Of a stretch of DNA of 24,460 nucleotides, positions 1 through 7,780 are shown piece after piece. How positions within the stretch are numbered: the stretch's first letter is position 1; the number at the start of each line of letters is the position of its first letter. Made by a program: the position numbers and the translations under genes. The notes below the pieces were generated by a model. That model was not told the DNA's origin. It was given only the letters and a program-made list of their open reading frames with translations, and did not search any database. Source of the stretch: an uncultured Clostridia bacterium. GTDB taxonomy: Bacteria > Bacillota > Clostridia > Oscillospirales > Ruminococcaceae. The stretch spans positions 1 to 24,460 of the forward strand of contig CALBGD010000272.1 of NCBI GenBank assembly GCA_937893735.1. Reading direction: 5' to 3'.

Positions 1-1
1 G

Positions 2-1162
2 GTAGCCGACCCCTCCCGGGGAAACGGCGCGATATGCCTTGCGATAACTCCGGCGATGAAAGCGCTGGGTATACGCAACCGCTGCCGGATATTCGAAATA
101 CCGCCGGACGTGAAATATATCACCGCCCTGCCGCGAATGAAGCGCTACATGGAGGTATCTGCGGAGATATACGGCATATATCTGCGCTACATCAGCCCGG
201 AGGATATCCATGTGTACTCAATAGACGAGTGCTTCATAGACGCGACGCCCTACCTCGATATGTACTCCATGGCCCCGAAGCAGCTCGCGCAGGAGCTGAT
301 GAATGCAGTCGCGGAGCAGACCCACATCTGCGCCACTGCGGGGATAGGCACGAATATGTTTCTGGCGAAGATAGCGCTGGATATCACGGCGAAGCACACC
401 CCAGACCACATCGGCTGGCTTGACGAAAGGGAATTCCACGAAAGGCTGTGGCATCACCGCCCGCTCACGGATTTCTGGAGCATAGGCGCGGGCACAGCGC
501 GGCGGCTGGCAAAGTACGGAGTTTACGATATGTGCGGGATAGCGCACATGAATGAAGAGGTTCTGTACAAGGAATTCGGCATAAATGCGGAGTTCCTGAT
601 AGACCACTCCCACGGGCGGGAGCCCTGCACCATTGCCGAGATACAGTCGTACAGCTCCAAGAGCCATTCTATCTCAAACGGGCAGATACTCTTTGAGGAT
701 TACAGCTACGACAACGCTCTGATAGTGCTGAAAGAGATGGCGGACACCCTTGTGCTGGAGCTGGTGGAGAAAGGTCTTGCGGCGGAATCCGTGGCGCTGA
801 CGGTGGGGTACTCCAAGGACGTAATGCCGCCCACCGGGGGAACCCGCAGGCTCAGCGTTATAACCGCCTCCAAGCGGAAGCTGACGGAGCAGCTTGTGCA
901 GCTCTACCAGGAGACCACCCGCCGGAAGTACCCGATAAGGAGCATAAATATCGGCTTCGGGGGACTGACGGACGAGATGTACACAGGAATGGACCTTTTC
1001 ATGGACCCCGCCGAGGAGGAAAAGGAGAAGAAAATGCAGCGCGCGATAATAGATATCAAGCGGCGGTTCGGGAAAAATTCGCTTATAATGGGCATGAGCC
1101 TTCAGGAGAAAGCGACCGGGATACGCCGCAATAATATGGTAGGAGGACACAATGGGGGCTGA
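2..1162 (+). CDS. Y-family DNA polymerase (DinB/UvrX-like), 5' end outside window
   Basis: Translesion DNA polymerase of the Y family (ImpB/MucB/SamB, Pol IV-like), which copies past damaged template bases. The frame is open to the window edge, so the 386 residues visible lack the N-terminus; the Met at base 56 is internal. The catalytic SIDE motif is visible as YSIDECFID (S73 to E76 of the visible part), giving the palm carboxylates. It is followed by the thumb segment with GIGTNMFLAKIA and a helix-hairpin-helix-like SIGAGTARRLAKYGV. The last ~170 residues are the little-finger region. The stop overlaps the start of the YolD-like gene by 11 bases, so the two are translationally coupled. In Firmicutes, UvrX-type polymerases are commonly paired with YolD, which argues for that branch rather than housekeeping DinB. 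SOS control cannot be judged because the promoter is outside the window. Confidence 0.93.
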   Translation, partial: VADPSRGNGAICLAITPAMKALGIRNRCRIFEIPPDVKYITALPRMKRYMEVSAEIYGIYLRYISPEDIHVYSIDECFIDATPYLDMYSMAPKQLAQELMNAVAEQTHICATAGIGTNMFLAKIALDITAKHTPDHIGWLDEREFHERLWHHRPLTDFWSIGAGTARRLAKYGVYDMCGIAHMNEEVLYKEFGINAEFLIDHSHGREPCTIAEIQSYSSKSHSISNGQILFEDYSYDNALIVLKEMADTLVLELVEKGLAAESVALTVGYSKDVMPPTGGTRRLSVITASKRKLTEQLVQLYQETTRRKYPIRSINIGFGGLTDEMYTGMDLFMDPAEEEKEKKMQRAIIDIKRRFGKNSLIMGMSLQEKATGIRRNNMVGGHNGG

Positions 1163-1493
1163 GAAAATACGCAGGCACGCCGACCGCGCAAAGCAGTTCA
1201 TGCCGTTTGCTTCGCTGCGCGGCTACTACGACAAGATACGCGAGCAGGAGCGCATAACTGAGCCCCGCCGCGAGCTTTCCGAGGACGACGCAGCGGAGCT
1301 TTCCGACCTGCTGAACCGCGTGGAGCGCGGCGTTGTGCTGCGGGTGGTGTATTACAGCGCCGACCACTACGAAACGCTGGAGGGAATGGTGTCTGAGTTC
1401 GATCCGGTGTTCCGCAGGCTTTCCATCGTGAGGATGCGGATAAGCTTTGACGACCTTTACAGCGCCGAGATACTGGACAAATCCGCCGGATAG
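1152..1493 (+). CDS. YolD-like family protein
   Basis: Small cytoplasmic protein of 113 residues, the usual size for YolD-like proteins. The N-terminus has the family's signature region: a basic start, then AKQFMPFASLRGYYDKIREQE, close to the 'MPFxALxG' pattern typical of YolD. The C-terminal half (VVYYSADHYETLEGMVSEFD... RLSIVRMRISFDDL) looks like the compact beta-rich YolD domain. The family is proposed to partner or replace UmuD-like functions for UvrX-type polymerases; this comes from gene context and is not proven. It starts 11 bases inside the polymerase gene and has a good AGGAGG at 1141-1146, five bases before the ATG. A near-consensus promoter for downstream genes sits in its last codons and just after its stop. 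Confidence 0.88.
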   Translation: MGAEKIRRHADRAKQFMPFASLRGYYDKIREQERITEPRRELSEDDAAELSDLLNRVERGVVLRVVYYSADHYETLEGMVSEFDPVFRRLSIVRMRISFDDLYSAEILDKSAG

Positions 1494-1502
1494 TGGTATA
1501 AT
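1474..1502 (+). promoter_or_regulatory. Predicted sigma-A promoter reading toward dtd
   Basis: TGGACA (1474-1479), a 17-base spacer and a perfect TATAAT (1497-1502). The -35 box lies in the end of the YolD-like gene and the -10 just past its stop. Transcription would start near 1509, immediately before the inverted-repeat element, giving dtd a leader of about 185 bases that contains the whole element. Confidence 0.65.
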
Positions 1503-1517
1503 GGCTGTATCACATAA

Positions 1518-1676
1518 GGTCACCTCTAAAAACCTCATGTGAGCGAAAATGTGCAGTGCGCATCATCTTCGTCGTCAAACCTCCTTGAAAGGCATACAGC
1601 CTTACTGCGTCGGTTTTCCTAGAATCTGGCGCACCCTGCACATTTTTGCTTTTCACACCGGTTTTTAGAGGTTCCC
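1518..1676. mobile_element. MITE-like non-coding inverted-repeat element (~159 bp)
   Basis: The ends form a 17-base terminal inverted repeat with 15 matches: 1518-1534 (core CCTCTAAAAACC) against 1660-1676 (core GGTTTTTAGAGG). The repeat extends inward imperfectly to about 44-48 bases per arm (1518-1561 and 1629-1676); both arms contain AATGTGCAG and GCGC. The centre is about 67 bases without a convincing ORF. Size, ends and absence of a transposase fit a MITE or the remnant of an insertion sequence. No clear target-site duplication is visible (flanks ...ACATAA and ACAACG...). As RNA it would fold into one long hairpin in the dtd leader, so a structured leader is the alternative reading. The parent transposon family cannot be named from this sequence. 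Confidence 0.62.
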
Positions 1677-1692
1677 ACAACGGAGGAAATCA

Positions 1693-2127
1693 ATGAAACT
1701 TGTAATACAGCGCTGCGAAAGCGCAGACGTAAAGGTAGACGAAAAGATAGTCGGCGAGATAGGAAAAGGCTTCGTGGTGCTTCTCGGGGTAGGTCAGGAG
1801 GACACGGAAGCCGACTGCGACAGGCTGGCGGCAAAGATGATAGGACTGCGTATATTTTCTGACGAGAACGACAAGATAAACCTCTCGCTTAAGGACGTGG
1901 GCGGTTCGCTGCTTATAATCTCGCAGTTCACGCTGTACGCGGATACCCGAAAGGGGCACCGCCCGAATTTCCTTATGGCAAAGGAGCCGGGCGAAGCAAA
2001 GCGGCTGTACGAGTACTTCACCGAGGTATGCCGCCGGGAGATACCGAATGTCCAGACCGGGGAATTCGGCGCGGATATGAAGGTCAGCCTTGTTAACGAC
2101 GGGCCGTTCACGATAATTCTTGAATGA
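1693..2127 (+). CDS. dtd: D-aminoacyl-tRNA deacylase
   Basis: Cytoplasmic enzyme that hydrolyses D-aminoacyl-tRNAs (and glycyl-tRNA-Ala), keeping D-amino acids out of translation. The protein is 144 residues, the standard bacterial DTD length. The SQFTLYA motif (S77 to A83, with the expected Thr at position 80) and the NDGPFT motif (N135 to T140, containing the chirality-proofreading Gly-cisPro pair G137-P138) are intact. The N-terminus [15 protein letters not shown] and the downstream [16 protein letters not shown] strand match the family well. A GGAGG at 1682-1686 supports the chosen ATG. It is probably transcribed from the promoter at 1474-1502 through the inverted-repeat element and is followed after 16 bases by a methyltransferase gene. 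Confidence 0.96.
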   Translation: MKLVIQRCESADVKVDEKIVGEIGKGFVVLLGVGQEDTEADCDRLAAKMIGLRIFSDENDKINLSLKDVGGSLLIISQFTLYADTRKGHRPNFLMAKEPGEAKRLYEYFTEVCRREIPNVQTGEFGADMKVSLVNDGPFTIILE

Positions 2128-2143
2128 ACCGGAGGAAAGATTC

Positions 2144-2908
2144 ATGAACATGACGTGGAATGCAGACAAATATACCTCGGATTTTTCGTTTGTCTATAAA
2201 TATGGCGAGGGAGTAATGGAGCTGCTTGAGCTCCCGCGAAACAGCCTTGTTATCGACCTTGGCTGCGGAAACGGCGCGCTTTCGGGGGTGCTCAGCGAGA
2301 AAGGCTTCCGCGTCGTGGGAATGGACGCTTCCGCGGAGCAGCTTGCGCTTGCTGAGAAGAGCTTTCCGGATATCCGCTTTATACAGGCTGACGCGACGGA
2401 TTTTACAGCGGCAGAGCCGGCGGACGCTGTGTTCTCAAATGCGGTGTTCCACTGGATAGACAGAGAAAAGCAGCCGGATATGCTATCATGCATTTACCGC
2501 GCCCTGAAGCCCGGTGGGCAGCTTGTGTTTGAGATGGGAGGTCACGGGAACTGCGGGCGCATACACAGGGCTCTGTCGGAGCAGTTTGAAAAGCGCGGCA
2601 GAAAATATGTCATGAGCAATTATTTCCCGACGATAGGCGAGTATTCCGCGCTGCTTGAACAGGCGGGGTTCGAAGTAAGATATGCTACGCTTTTCGAACG
2701 TCCCACGGAACTTAAGGGCGATGACGGAGCAGCTGGCTGGATAGAGATGTTCACCAAGAATTCCTTCAGCGGAATAACCGATGAAAGCGAGCGCCGCGAA
2801 ATAATCCGCAGCGCCGCCGACAGTCTGCGCGGCGAGCTCTTCAGGGACGGAAAGTGGTACGCGGATTATGTAAGGCTCAGAATGAAGGCGGTCAAGCCCG
2901 CTGAATGA
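2144..2908 (+). CDS. Class I SAM-dependent methyltransferase
   Basis: Predicted cytoplasmic Rossmann-fold methyltransferase of 254 residues. Motif I is VIDLGCGNGALSG, followed by an acidic residue at the end of strand 2 (GMDAS), motif II-like IQADATDF, then VFSNAVFHWI and the post-motif LKPGGQLVFEMGG. This layout resembles trans-aconitate methyltransferase/BioC-type small-molecule methyltransferases, but the substrate cannot be read from sequence. An in-frame TTG at 2120 would add eight residues and overlap dtd; I prefer ATG 2144 because GGAGG at 2131-2135 is eight bases before it, whereas TTG has no site. It is likely co-transcribed with dtd and ends at the terminator at 2916-2944. Confidence 0.88.
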   Translation: MNMTWNADKYTSDFSFVYKYGEGVMELLELPRNSLVIDLGCGNGALSGVLSEKGFRVVGMDASAEQLALAEKSFPDIRFIQADATDFTAAEPADAVFSNAVFHWIDREKQPDMLSCIYRALKPGGQLVFEMGGHGNCGRIHRALSEQFEKRGRKYVMSNYFPTIGEYSALLEQAGFEVRYATLFERPTELKGDDGAAGWIEMFTKNSFSGITDESERREIIRSAADSLRGELFRDGKWYADYVRLRMKAVKPAE

Positions 2909-2915
2909 TATGAAT

Positions 2916-2944
2916 AAAGGGGCTGTTACAGCTCCTTTTTCTTT
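2916..2944 (+). terminator. Rho-independent terminator after dtd-methyltransferase
   Basis: AAAGGGGCTG pairs with CAGCTCCTTT (10 bp, one G-T pair) around a TTA loop, followed by a run of T with one C. It lies just after the methyltransferase stop. Confidence 0.85.
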
Positions 2945-3006
2945 TCCCGTATAACTGGTATGCGCCCCGAAAGTATTCTTTTCTGCTAATTTTCACAGAA
3001 AGGTAC

Positions 3007-3035
3007 TGGAAAAAAAACGCGATATGTGCTATACT
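3007..3035 (+). promoter_or_regulatory. Predicted extended -10 promoter of the M16-lgt-folD operon
   Basis: TGGAAA (3007-3012), 17 bases, then TGCTATACT with an extended -10 TG and the -10 hexamer TATACT (3030-3035). The -10 overlaps a perfect dyad, CTATACT (3029-3035) and AGTATAG (3041-3047) separated by five bases, which could be an operator. The first gene begins about 29 bases after the predicted start of transcription. Confidence 0.55.
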
Positions 3036-3070
3036 ATATCAGTATAGATTTATAGCAGATTATAAAGGAG

Positions 3071-4342
3071 ATGTTTGAAATACTGGACAGAAAACAGCTT
3101 TCCGACGGGATATTCTTTTCGCGGATAACCGACGGGCGCTTCAAAACCAACCGTATATCTATAACCTTTTACACAGATTTCAGCAACGGCACCCGGTCTG
3201 ACTACGCGATAATTCCGTATATTCTGACCGACAGCTGCCGTAAATATCCGAACCTCACAAGGCTCACCGAGAAGTATTCCGACCTGTACGGCGCTTCGCT
3301 TTCGGACAACCTCGGCTGCGAGTTCGATTCCCGGAGCATGACTTTCAGCATAAGCTTCATTGACGATCGCTACACGCTGTACGGCGAAAAGCTGGAGCAG
3401 GAGTGCTGCGGCCTGCTGCTTGACTGTATCCTCGACCCGAAGCTTGAAAACGGCGCGTTTGAGCCTGCGCAGGTGGATATCATGCGGCAGGAGCTCATTG
3501 ACGCTATCATGAGCGTAAAGGGCGACAAGCGGCTGTTTGCGGCGCAGCAGGGCGGAAAGGCAGCCTACATGGGCGAGCCATGCGGACTCCCGGTAAACGG
3601 CACCGTTGAGGAGGCAAAGGCGGTGACCGCTCAGTCCGCGTACGCGGCTTACCTGAATATGCTGGAGCACGCGCACATTGAGATTTTCGCGGCGGGGTGC
3701 AGTGATTTCGCGCAGAGCGAAGCGCTCATGTCCGAGCGGCTCGGCGGTCTGAAGCGCGGGGAGATAGTGGCTCCCGCGGCGAAGCCAAGCCCGCTCAAGG
3801 AGGACGTTTTCCGCACCGGCGATAAGATAAAGATGCAGCAGGCTATCCTGCGTATGTACTTCAAGGCTCCGCAGATAAACGACCGCTTTGCGAGCGTGCT
3901 GCTGACACAGATACTCGGCGGAATGACCACCTCCCGCTTCTTCACCAACATTCGCGAGAAGCAGTCGCTGTGCTATTACTGCGCCAGCGCTTCCAGCAGG
4001 TTCAAGAAAACGCTCACCGTATACGCCGGCGTTGACCCGGCGAATATCGCCAAGACGGAGCGCGCCGTGATGTCCGAATTCATGAACATCAGCATGATGG
4101 GAGTCACCGGGGAGGAGCTGGAGCACGCCAAGCTTGACGCTATCGAGAGCGTGCGCGGAGTGTACGATTCCGCGGCGGCGATATCCATGTGGTACTCCAC
4201 GCAGATAACCGATCCGGAGTTCATCACGCCGGAGCAGTTCATTGAAAACATACAGCAGGTGACAGCGGACCGCGTTATGAAGGTCTGCCGTATGTACTGC
4301 CTTGATACAGTCTACACCCTGACCCCCGAGGAGGCGAAGTAA
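3071..4342 (+). CDS. M16-family peptidase-like protein, non-catalytic subunit (YmfF-like)
   Basis: Protein of 423 residues with the M16 (pitrilysin/insulinase) two-lobe layout: N-terminal strand region (ISITFYTDFSNG), the LTEKYSDLYGASLSDNLG segment typical of YmfF-like proteins, and a C-terminal lobe with FFTNIREKQSLCYYCASAS. No HxxEH zinc motif is present where an active enzyme would have it, so this should be the partner of the active subunit encoded next, as in the paired ymfF/ymfH genes of Bacillus. Such pairs are thought to degrade or process peptides in the cytoplasm; the substrate is unknown. Its TAA overlaps the next ATG by one base, implying coupled synthesis of a heterodimer. The start is uncertain: AAGGAG at 3065-3070 abuts the ATG with no spacing, and no better upstream codon exists before an in-frame TAG at 3053. 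Confidence 0.86.
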   Translation: MFEILDRKQLSDGIFFSRITDGRFKTNRISITFYTDFSNGTRSDYAIIPYILTDSCRKYPNLTRLTEKYSDLYGASLSDNLGCEFDSRSMTFSISFIDDRYTLYGEKLEQECCGLLLDCILDPKLENGAFEPAQVDIMRQELIDAIMSVKGDKRLFAAQQGGKAAYMGEPCGLPVNGTVEEAKAVTAQSAYAAYLNMLEHAHIEIFAAGCSDFAQSEALMSERLGGLKRGEIVAPAAKPSPLKEDVFRTGDKIKMQQAILRMYFKAPQINDRFASVLLTQILGGMTTSRFFTNIREKQSLCYYCASASSRFKKTLTVYAGVDPANIAKTERAVMSEFMNISMMGVTGEELEHAKLDAIESVRGVYDSAAAISMWYSTQITDPEFITPEQFIENIQQVTADRVMKVCRMYCLDTVYTLTPEEAK

Positions 4343-5613
4343 TGCTGGAGGAGATAACGAGCGCAAGGCTCGGCGAGAAATACTACAAATACACCCACAG
4401 CAGCGGAGTTACCGTGCTGCTGTACCCGATGAAGGGCTATTCCACGATAACCGCGCAGTTTTCCGTGAAATTCGGCTCGATAGACAACTGTTACAGCATT
4501 GACGGCGGAGCCCCGGTGCATATCCCGGACGGCACCGCGCACTACCTCGAGCACAAGCTGTTCGAGGCCCCCGAAAAGGAGGCTTTCGCGAGGTTCGCGG
4601 AGACCGGCGCTTCCTGCAACGCGGGTACTTCCTACGACAGCACGAGGTATTATTTCAGCTGCTCCGAGAATTTTGAGAAGAATCTGGAGATACTGCTGGA
4701 TTTTGTGCAGCACCCCTATTTCACGCCTGAGAACGTCGAAAAGGAGCGCGGGATAATCACGCAGGAGATAACCATGTATCTCGACAACCCCGGCTGGCGC
4801 GTCTGCATGGAGCTGTACAAGGGTATGTTCAGCAAGAACCCCGTGCAGAATGACATCGCGGGCAGCCCGGAGAGCATAGCGCTCATCACGGACAAGCTGC
4901 TGTATGATGTATACAACGCATTCTACGACCCGTCCAATATGTACCTGTGCATAGCGGGAGGATTCGACCTTGAAAGCGCCGTGGAGGTCTGTGAGCGCTG
5001 CCTGCTTCCCAGAAGCGCGCAGAACGTGGTCTCCATCATGGAGCAGGAGCCGCCGGAGGTGGTATCCCGCCGCGTGCAGACCGCAATGCCGCTTGGCAAG
5101 ACGAATTTCGCGCTGGGCTTCAAAATGCCCGCGTATTCCGGCAGGGACATGACCGAGGAATACATCTACCACACACTGATGAACGACACCTCTGTCGGCG
5201 CAAGCACGGAGTTCTACCGCGCAATGCGCGACAAGGGGCTGATAAACGAGACGTTTGAAAGCAGCATTATGATGGGCAGGGGATTCTTCATTCCCGGAAT
5301 TTACGGCGAATCTGACGAGCCTGACCGCGTTGCCGAGGCAGTCTGCGCGGAGTACCGACGCCTGAAGAGCTGCCCGCCGTCCGAGGAAGCGTTCCTGCGG
5401 GCGAAGAAGTACCTTTACGGCGACAGCGTGCGCTCCTACAACAACGTGGAGAGCGTGGCGCAGAACCTGTCAGACGCGGCGCTCACGGGCACCTCTGCAT
5501 TCGATTATGCGGAGCTTGCTGCTGCGGCTGATTACGAGGGAATGCTGAAACGGCTCAGCGGCTTTGACGAGAATAGCTGCTGCCTGTCCGTTATAGTTCC
5601 AACGGAGGATTGA
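4342..5613 (+). CDS. M16-family zinc peptidase, catalytic subunit (YmfH-like)
   Basis: Zinc metallopeptidase of 423 residues, the same length as its upstream partner. The inverted zinc motif HxxEH is present as HYLEH (H67 to H71), with the downstream ERGIITQE segment (about residues 135-142) supplying the expected third glutamate ligand. GTSYDSTRYYFSC and NPGWRVCMELYKGMF match the family's N-lobe, and the C-lobe carries RAMRDKGLINETFE. Together with the inactive subunit it should form an M16 heterodimer that clips short peptides in the cytoplasm. No signal peptide is visible. The start overlaps the upstream stop (TAATG). The next gene, lgt, starts two bases after the stop. The genomic association of this pair with lgt and folD is seen here; any functional link is inference. 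Confidence 0.93.
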   Translation: MLEEITSARLGEKYYKYTHSSGVTVLLYPMKGYSTITAQFSVKFGSIDNCYSIDGGAPVHIPDGTAHYLEHKLFEAPEKEAFARFAETGASCNAGTSYDSTRYYFSCSENFEKNLEILLDFVQHPYFTPENVEKERGIITQEITMYLDNPGWRVCMELYKGMFSKNPVQNDIAGSPESIALITDKLLYDVYNAFYDPSNMYLCIAGGFDLESAVEVCERCLLPRSAQNVVSIMEQEPPEVVSRRVQTAMPLGKTNFALGFKMPAYSGRDMTEEYIYHTLMNDTSVGASTEFYRAMRDKGLINETFESSIMMGRGFFIPGIYGESDEPDRVAEAVCAEYRRLKSCPPSEEAFLRAKKYLYGDSVRSYNNVESVAQNLSDAALTGTSAFDYAELAAAADYEGMLKRLSGFDENSCCLSVIVPTED

Positions 5614-5614
5614 T

Positions 5615-6778
5615 ATGTTGACATCACTTATTACTGCTGCCTCCGCCTTTCCGGAGGTGGAGCTGACTTTTCCGAACCTGTTCGGCGGCTTCACGATAAG
5701 CTACCGTCAGGGCTTTGAGCTTTTCGGGATAAAGATATACTGGTACGGCGTGCTGATAACGATAGGCGTTATCCTCGCGTATCTCTACGCAAGCAGGCGC
5801 GCCAAAAGCTTCGGGATAAACAAGGACAGAATGTTCGACGTGGTTTTCGCGGCGCTTATCGGCGGATTCCTCGGCGCGAGAATTTACTACTGCGTATTCC
5901 AGACGCTTGACCCGAACGGCATAGACTACGATTTCGTCACAACGTTTACGACCATACGGGACGGCGGTCTTGCGATATACGGCGGCGTTATCGGCGGATT
6001 CCTGTGCGGATTCATCGCCTGCAAGATACGCAAGGTGAATTTCCGGGCGATGGCAGACCTTGCCTCACTCGGATTCCTGATAGGCCAGACGATAGGCAGA
6101 TGGGGCAATTTCATCAATCAGGAGGCTTTCGGCGCACAGTGCGCGGACGACTGGCTCTTTGGCATGACCAGCGTTGATATAATCGCAAGGGATCACCTCG
6201 AAGCGGGCGCGCTGGTTCACCCGTGCTTCCTGTATGAGAGCGTGTGGTGCCTTGTGGGCTTCATCGCGCTTCACTTCTACTCGAAGAAGCTCCGCACCTT
6301 TGACGGCGAGATAATGCTGATGTACCTTGCGTGGTACGGCCTTGGCAGGGCATGGATAGAGGGGCTCCGCACCGACAGCCTTATGGCTGGCGAGCTGAGG
6401 ATCTCTCAGGTGGTTGCGGCGGTATGCTTCGTTGCCTGCACCATTATGGTCATTGTGTTCAAGATACTTACCGAGAAGAAGCACATTCCACTTTATGTTA
6501 ATACGGAAGCCTGCCGCGAACTTGCGGAGGCGGACGCAGCGGCAGAGGCCGAGCGGCTCCGCAAAAAGAAAGAGAAGAAGTCCGGGCAGTCGGCTCCCAG
6601 CATTCTTGCGGACGGCGCAGAGGACATAACCCTTGACGAAGAAACCGCAGCGGAGGACGGCGCCGCAGAGCAGGAGGAAGCTCCCGCAGATGAAAGCGCC
6701 GAGCCAGCCGCAGAGGAAACAGAAGATACACACAACAATGAAAGCGAGGAAAATTCCGATGGCAGCACAGATAATTGA
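5615..6778 (+). CDS. lgt: Prolipoprotein diacylglyceryl transferase with long acidic tail
   Basis: Membrane enzyme that transfers diacylglycerol from phosphatidylglycerol to the lipobox cysteine of prolipoproteins, the first step of lipoprotein maturation. The Lgt signature GRWGNFINQEAFG is at residues 161-173, and the multi-helix core includes YWYGVLITIGVILAY, GGLAIYGGVIGG and HPCFLYES. RBS GGAGG (5604-5608) lies six bases before the ATG and the gene follows the M16 stop by one base. The enzyme core ends near residue 296; the remaining ~91 residues form a hydrophilic tail with a basic KKKEKK patch followed by a strongly acidic Ala/Glu/Asp-rich stretch. Most Lgt proteins end shortly after the last helix, so this tail is unusual. 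Its last 20 bases overlap the folD start. Confidence 0.95.
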   Translation: MLTSLITAASAFPEVELTFPNLFGGFTISYRQGFELFGIKIYWYGVLITIGVILAYLYASRRAKSFGINKDRMFDVVFAALIGGFLGARIYYCVFQTLDPNGIDYDFVTTFTTIRDGGLAIYGGVIGGFLCGFIACKIRKVNFRAMADLASLGFLIGQTIGRWGNFINQEAFGAQCADDWLFGMTSVDIIARDHLEAGALVHPCFLYESVWCLVGFIALHFYSKKLRTFDGEIMLMYLAWYGLGRAWIEGLRTDSLMAGELRISQVVAAVCFVACTIMVIVFKILTEKKHIPLYVNTEACRELAEADAAAEAERLRKKKEKKSGQSAPSILADGAEDITLDEETAAEDGAAEQEEAPADESAEPAAEETEDTHNNESEENSDGSTDN

Positions 6779-7601
6779 CGGAAAGGCAGTATCCGCAAAG
6801 GTAAAGGAAGAGGTACGTCAGGAGATAGAGCGCGAGGGTCTGGACGTAGGACTTGCGGTGGTTATCGTAGGCGACGACCCCGCCAGCCGCGTATACGTCA
6901 ACAACAAGAAAAAGGCGTGCGAGGTCTGCGGGATAAAGAGCTACGAATACGCGCTCCCGGCTGAAACTACCGAGGAGCAGCTCATGGAGCTCATCGACAC
7001 GCTCAACGCGGACGAAAAGGTCAACGGAATACTGGTACAGCTCCCGCTGCCGAAGCACCTCAACGAGGAAGCCGTTATCGCGCGTATTTCCCCGCTGAAG
7101 GACGTTGACGCGTTCTCAGCCTCCAATGTCGGAAAGATAATGATAGGAAATTACGCGTTCCTGCCCTGCACTCCGGCGGGCTGTATGGAGCTTATCCACA
7201 GCACCGGGGTCGATGTTTCCGGCAAGGAGTGCGTGGTTATCGGGCGCTCCAACATCGTTGGAAAGCCCATGGCAATGCTGCTTCTCCACGAGAATGGAAC
7301 GGTGACTATATGTCACTCCCGCACCAAGGACTTAAAGCAGGTTTGCGCCCGCGCGGATATTCTGGTGGCGGCTGTCGGCAGACCGGGATTCGTTACCGGC
7401 GACATGGTGAAGTCCGGCGCGGTAGTTATCGACGTGGGAATCAACCGCAACGCTGACGGAAAGCTCTGCGGAGACTGCGTATTCGACGAGTGCGCGGAGA
7501 AGGCTTCGTGGATCACTCCGGTGCCCGGCGGCGTTGGACCCATGACCATTGCCATGCTGATGAAGAACACTGTCATGGCTAAGCGTATCCAGAGCAGATG
7601 A
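6759..7601 (+). CDS. folD: Methylenetetrahydrofolate dehydrogenase/cyclohydrolase
   Basis: Bifunctional cytoplasmic enzyme interconverting 5,10-methylene-, 5,10-methenyl- and 10-formyl-tetrahydrofolate with NADP(H), feeding purine and formyl-Met synthesis. The 280 residues match the usual FolD length. Visible family motifs are SRVYVNNKKKACEVCGI (with the catalytic YxxxK), GILVQLPLPKHL, the CTPAGCMELI segment, the GRSNIVGKPMAMLL nucleotide-binding loop and the C-terminal ITPVPGGVGPMTIAMLM signature. The frame is open further upstream inside lgt, but ATG 6759 fits the family N-terminus and has GAGGA at 6746-6750 before it. The gene overlaps lgt by 20 bases and its TGA overlaps the next small gene's ATG, so the three are probably translated in a coupled way. 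Confidence 0.97.
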   Translation: MAAQIIDGKAVSAKVKEEVRQEIEREGLDVGLAVVIVGDDPASRVYVNNKKKACEVCGIKSYEYALPAETTEEQLMELIDTLNADEKVNGILVQLPLPKHLNEEAVIARISPLKDVDAFSASNVGKIMIGNYAFLPCTPAGCMELIHSTGVDVSGKECVVIGRSNIVGKPMAMLLLHENGTVTICHSRTKDLKQVCARADILVAAVGRPGFVTGDMVKSGAVVIDVGINRNADGKLCGDCVFDECAEKASWITPVPGGVGPMTIAMLMKNTVMAKRIQSR

Positions 7602-7771
7602 GGAATCAGGCAAAGCCATTTCTCAGGAATGCGGTCATTATGACCATCGCGGCGGTTTTGATAGCCCTGCTTATGAACTCCTGGGGAGCCGTTCAGGTAA
7701 TCATTGTGATACTGGTCGCCCTGCTTGCGGCAGGGCAGTGGGCGCTGTATTTCTACATGAGAAAGCATTGA
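7598..7771 (+). CDS. Small two-helix membrane protein (57 aa), unknown function
   Basis: An open frame of 57 codons that starts in an ATGA overlap with the folD stop. The protein has a short basic N-terminus (MRNQAKPFLR), a hydrophobic segment at about residues 12-26, a turn with NSWG (about 27-30), a second hydrophobic segment at about 31-54, and a basic MRKH end. By the positive-inside rule this is a hairpin with both ends in the cytoplasm. It ends nine bases before a strong terminator, so it is the last gene of the M16-lgt-folD operon. I do not recognise the family. The coupling overlap, clean topology and exact fit before the terminator argue that it is a real gene. It has no strong RBS of its own and would rely on translational coupling. 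Confidence 0.72.
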   Translation: MRNQAKPFLRNAVIMTIAAVLIALLMNSWGAVQVIIVILVALLAAGQWALYFYMRKH

Positions 7772-7780
7772 AATAACATA

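Noticed and set aside
1619..1834. 71-codon minus-strand frame overlapping the MITE-like element and dtd
   Set aside because: Arginine- and proline-rich antisense translation without any transposase motif or RBS.
2120..2143. TTG start for the methyltransferase overlapping dtd
   Set aside because: ATG 2144 has a GGAGG at the right distance, and the upstream residues derive from the dtd end and the RBS itself.
3050..4366. 438-codon minus-strand open frame opposite the first M16 gene
   Set aside because: The plus-strand frame has family motifs, an operon context and coupled stops and starts; the antisense frame has none.
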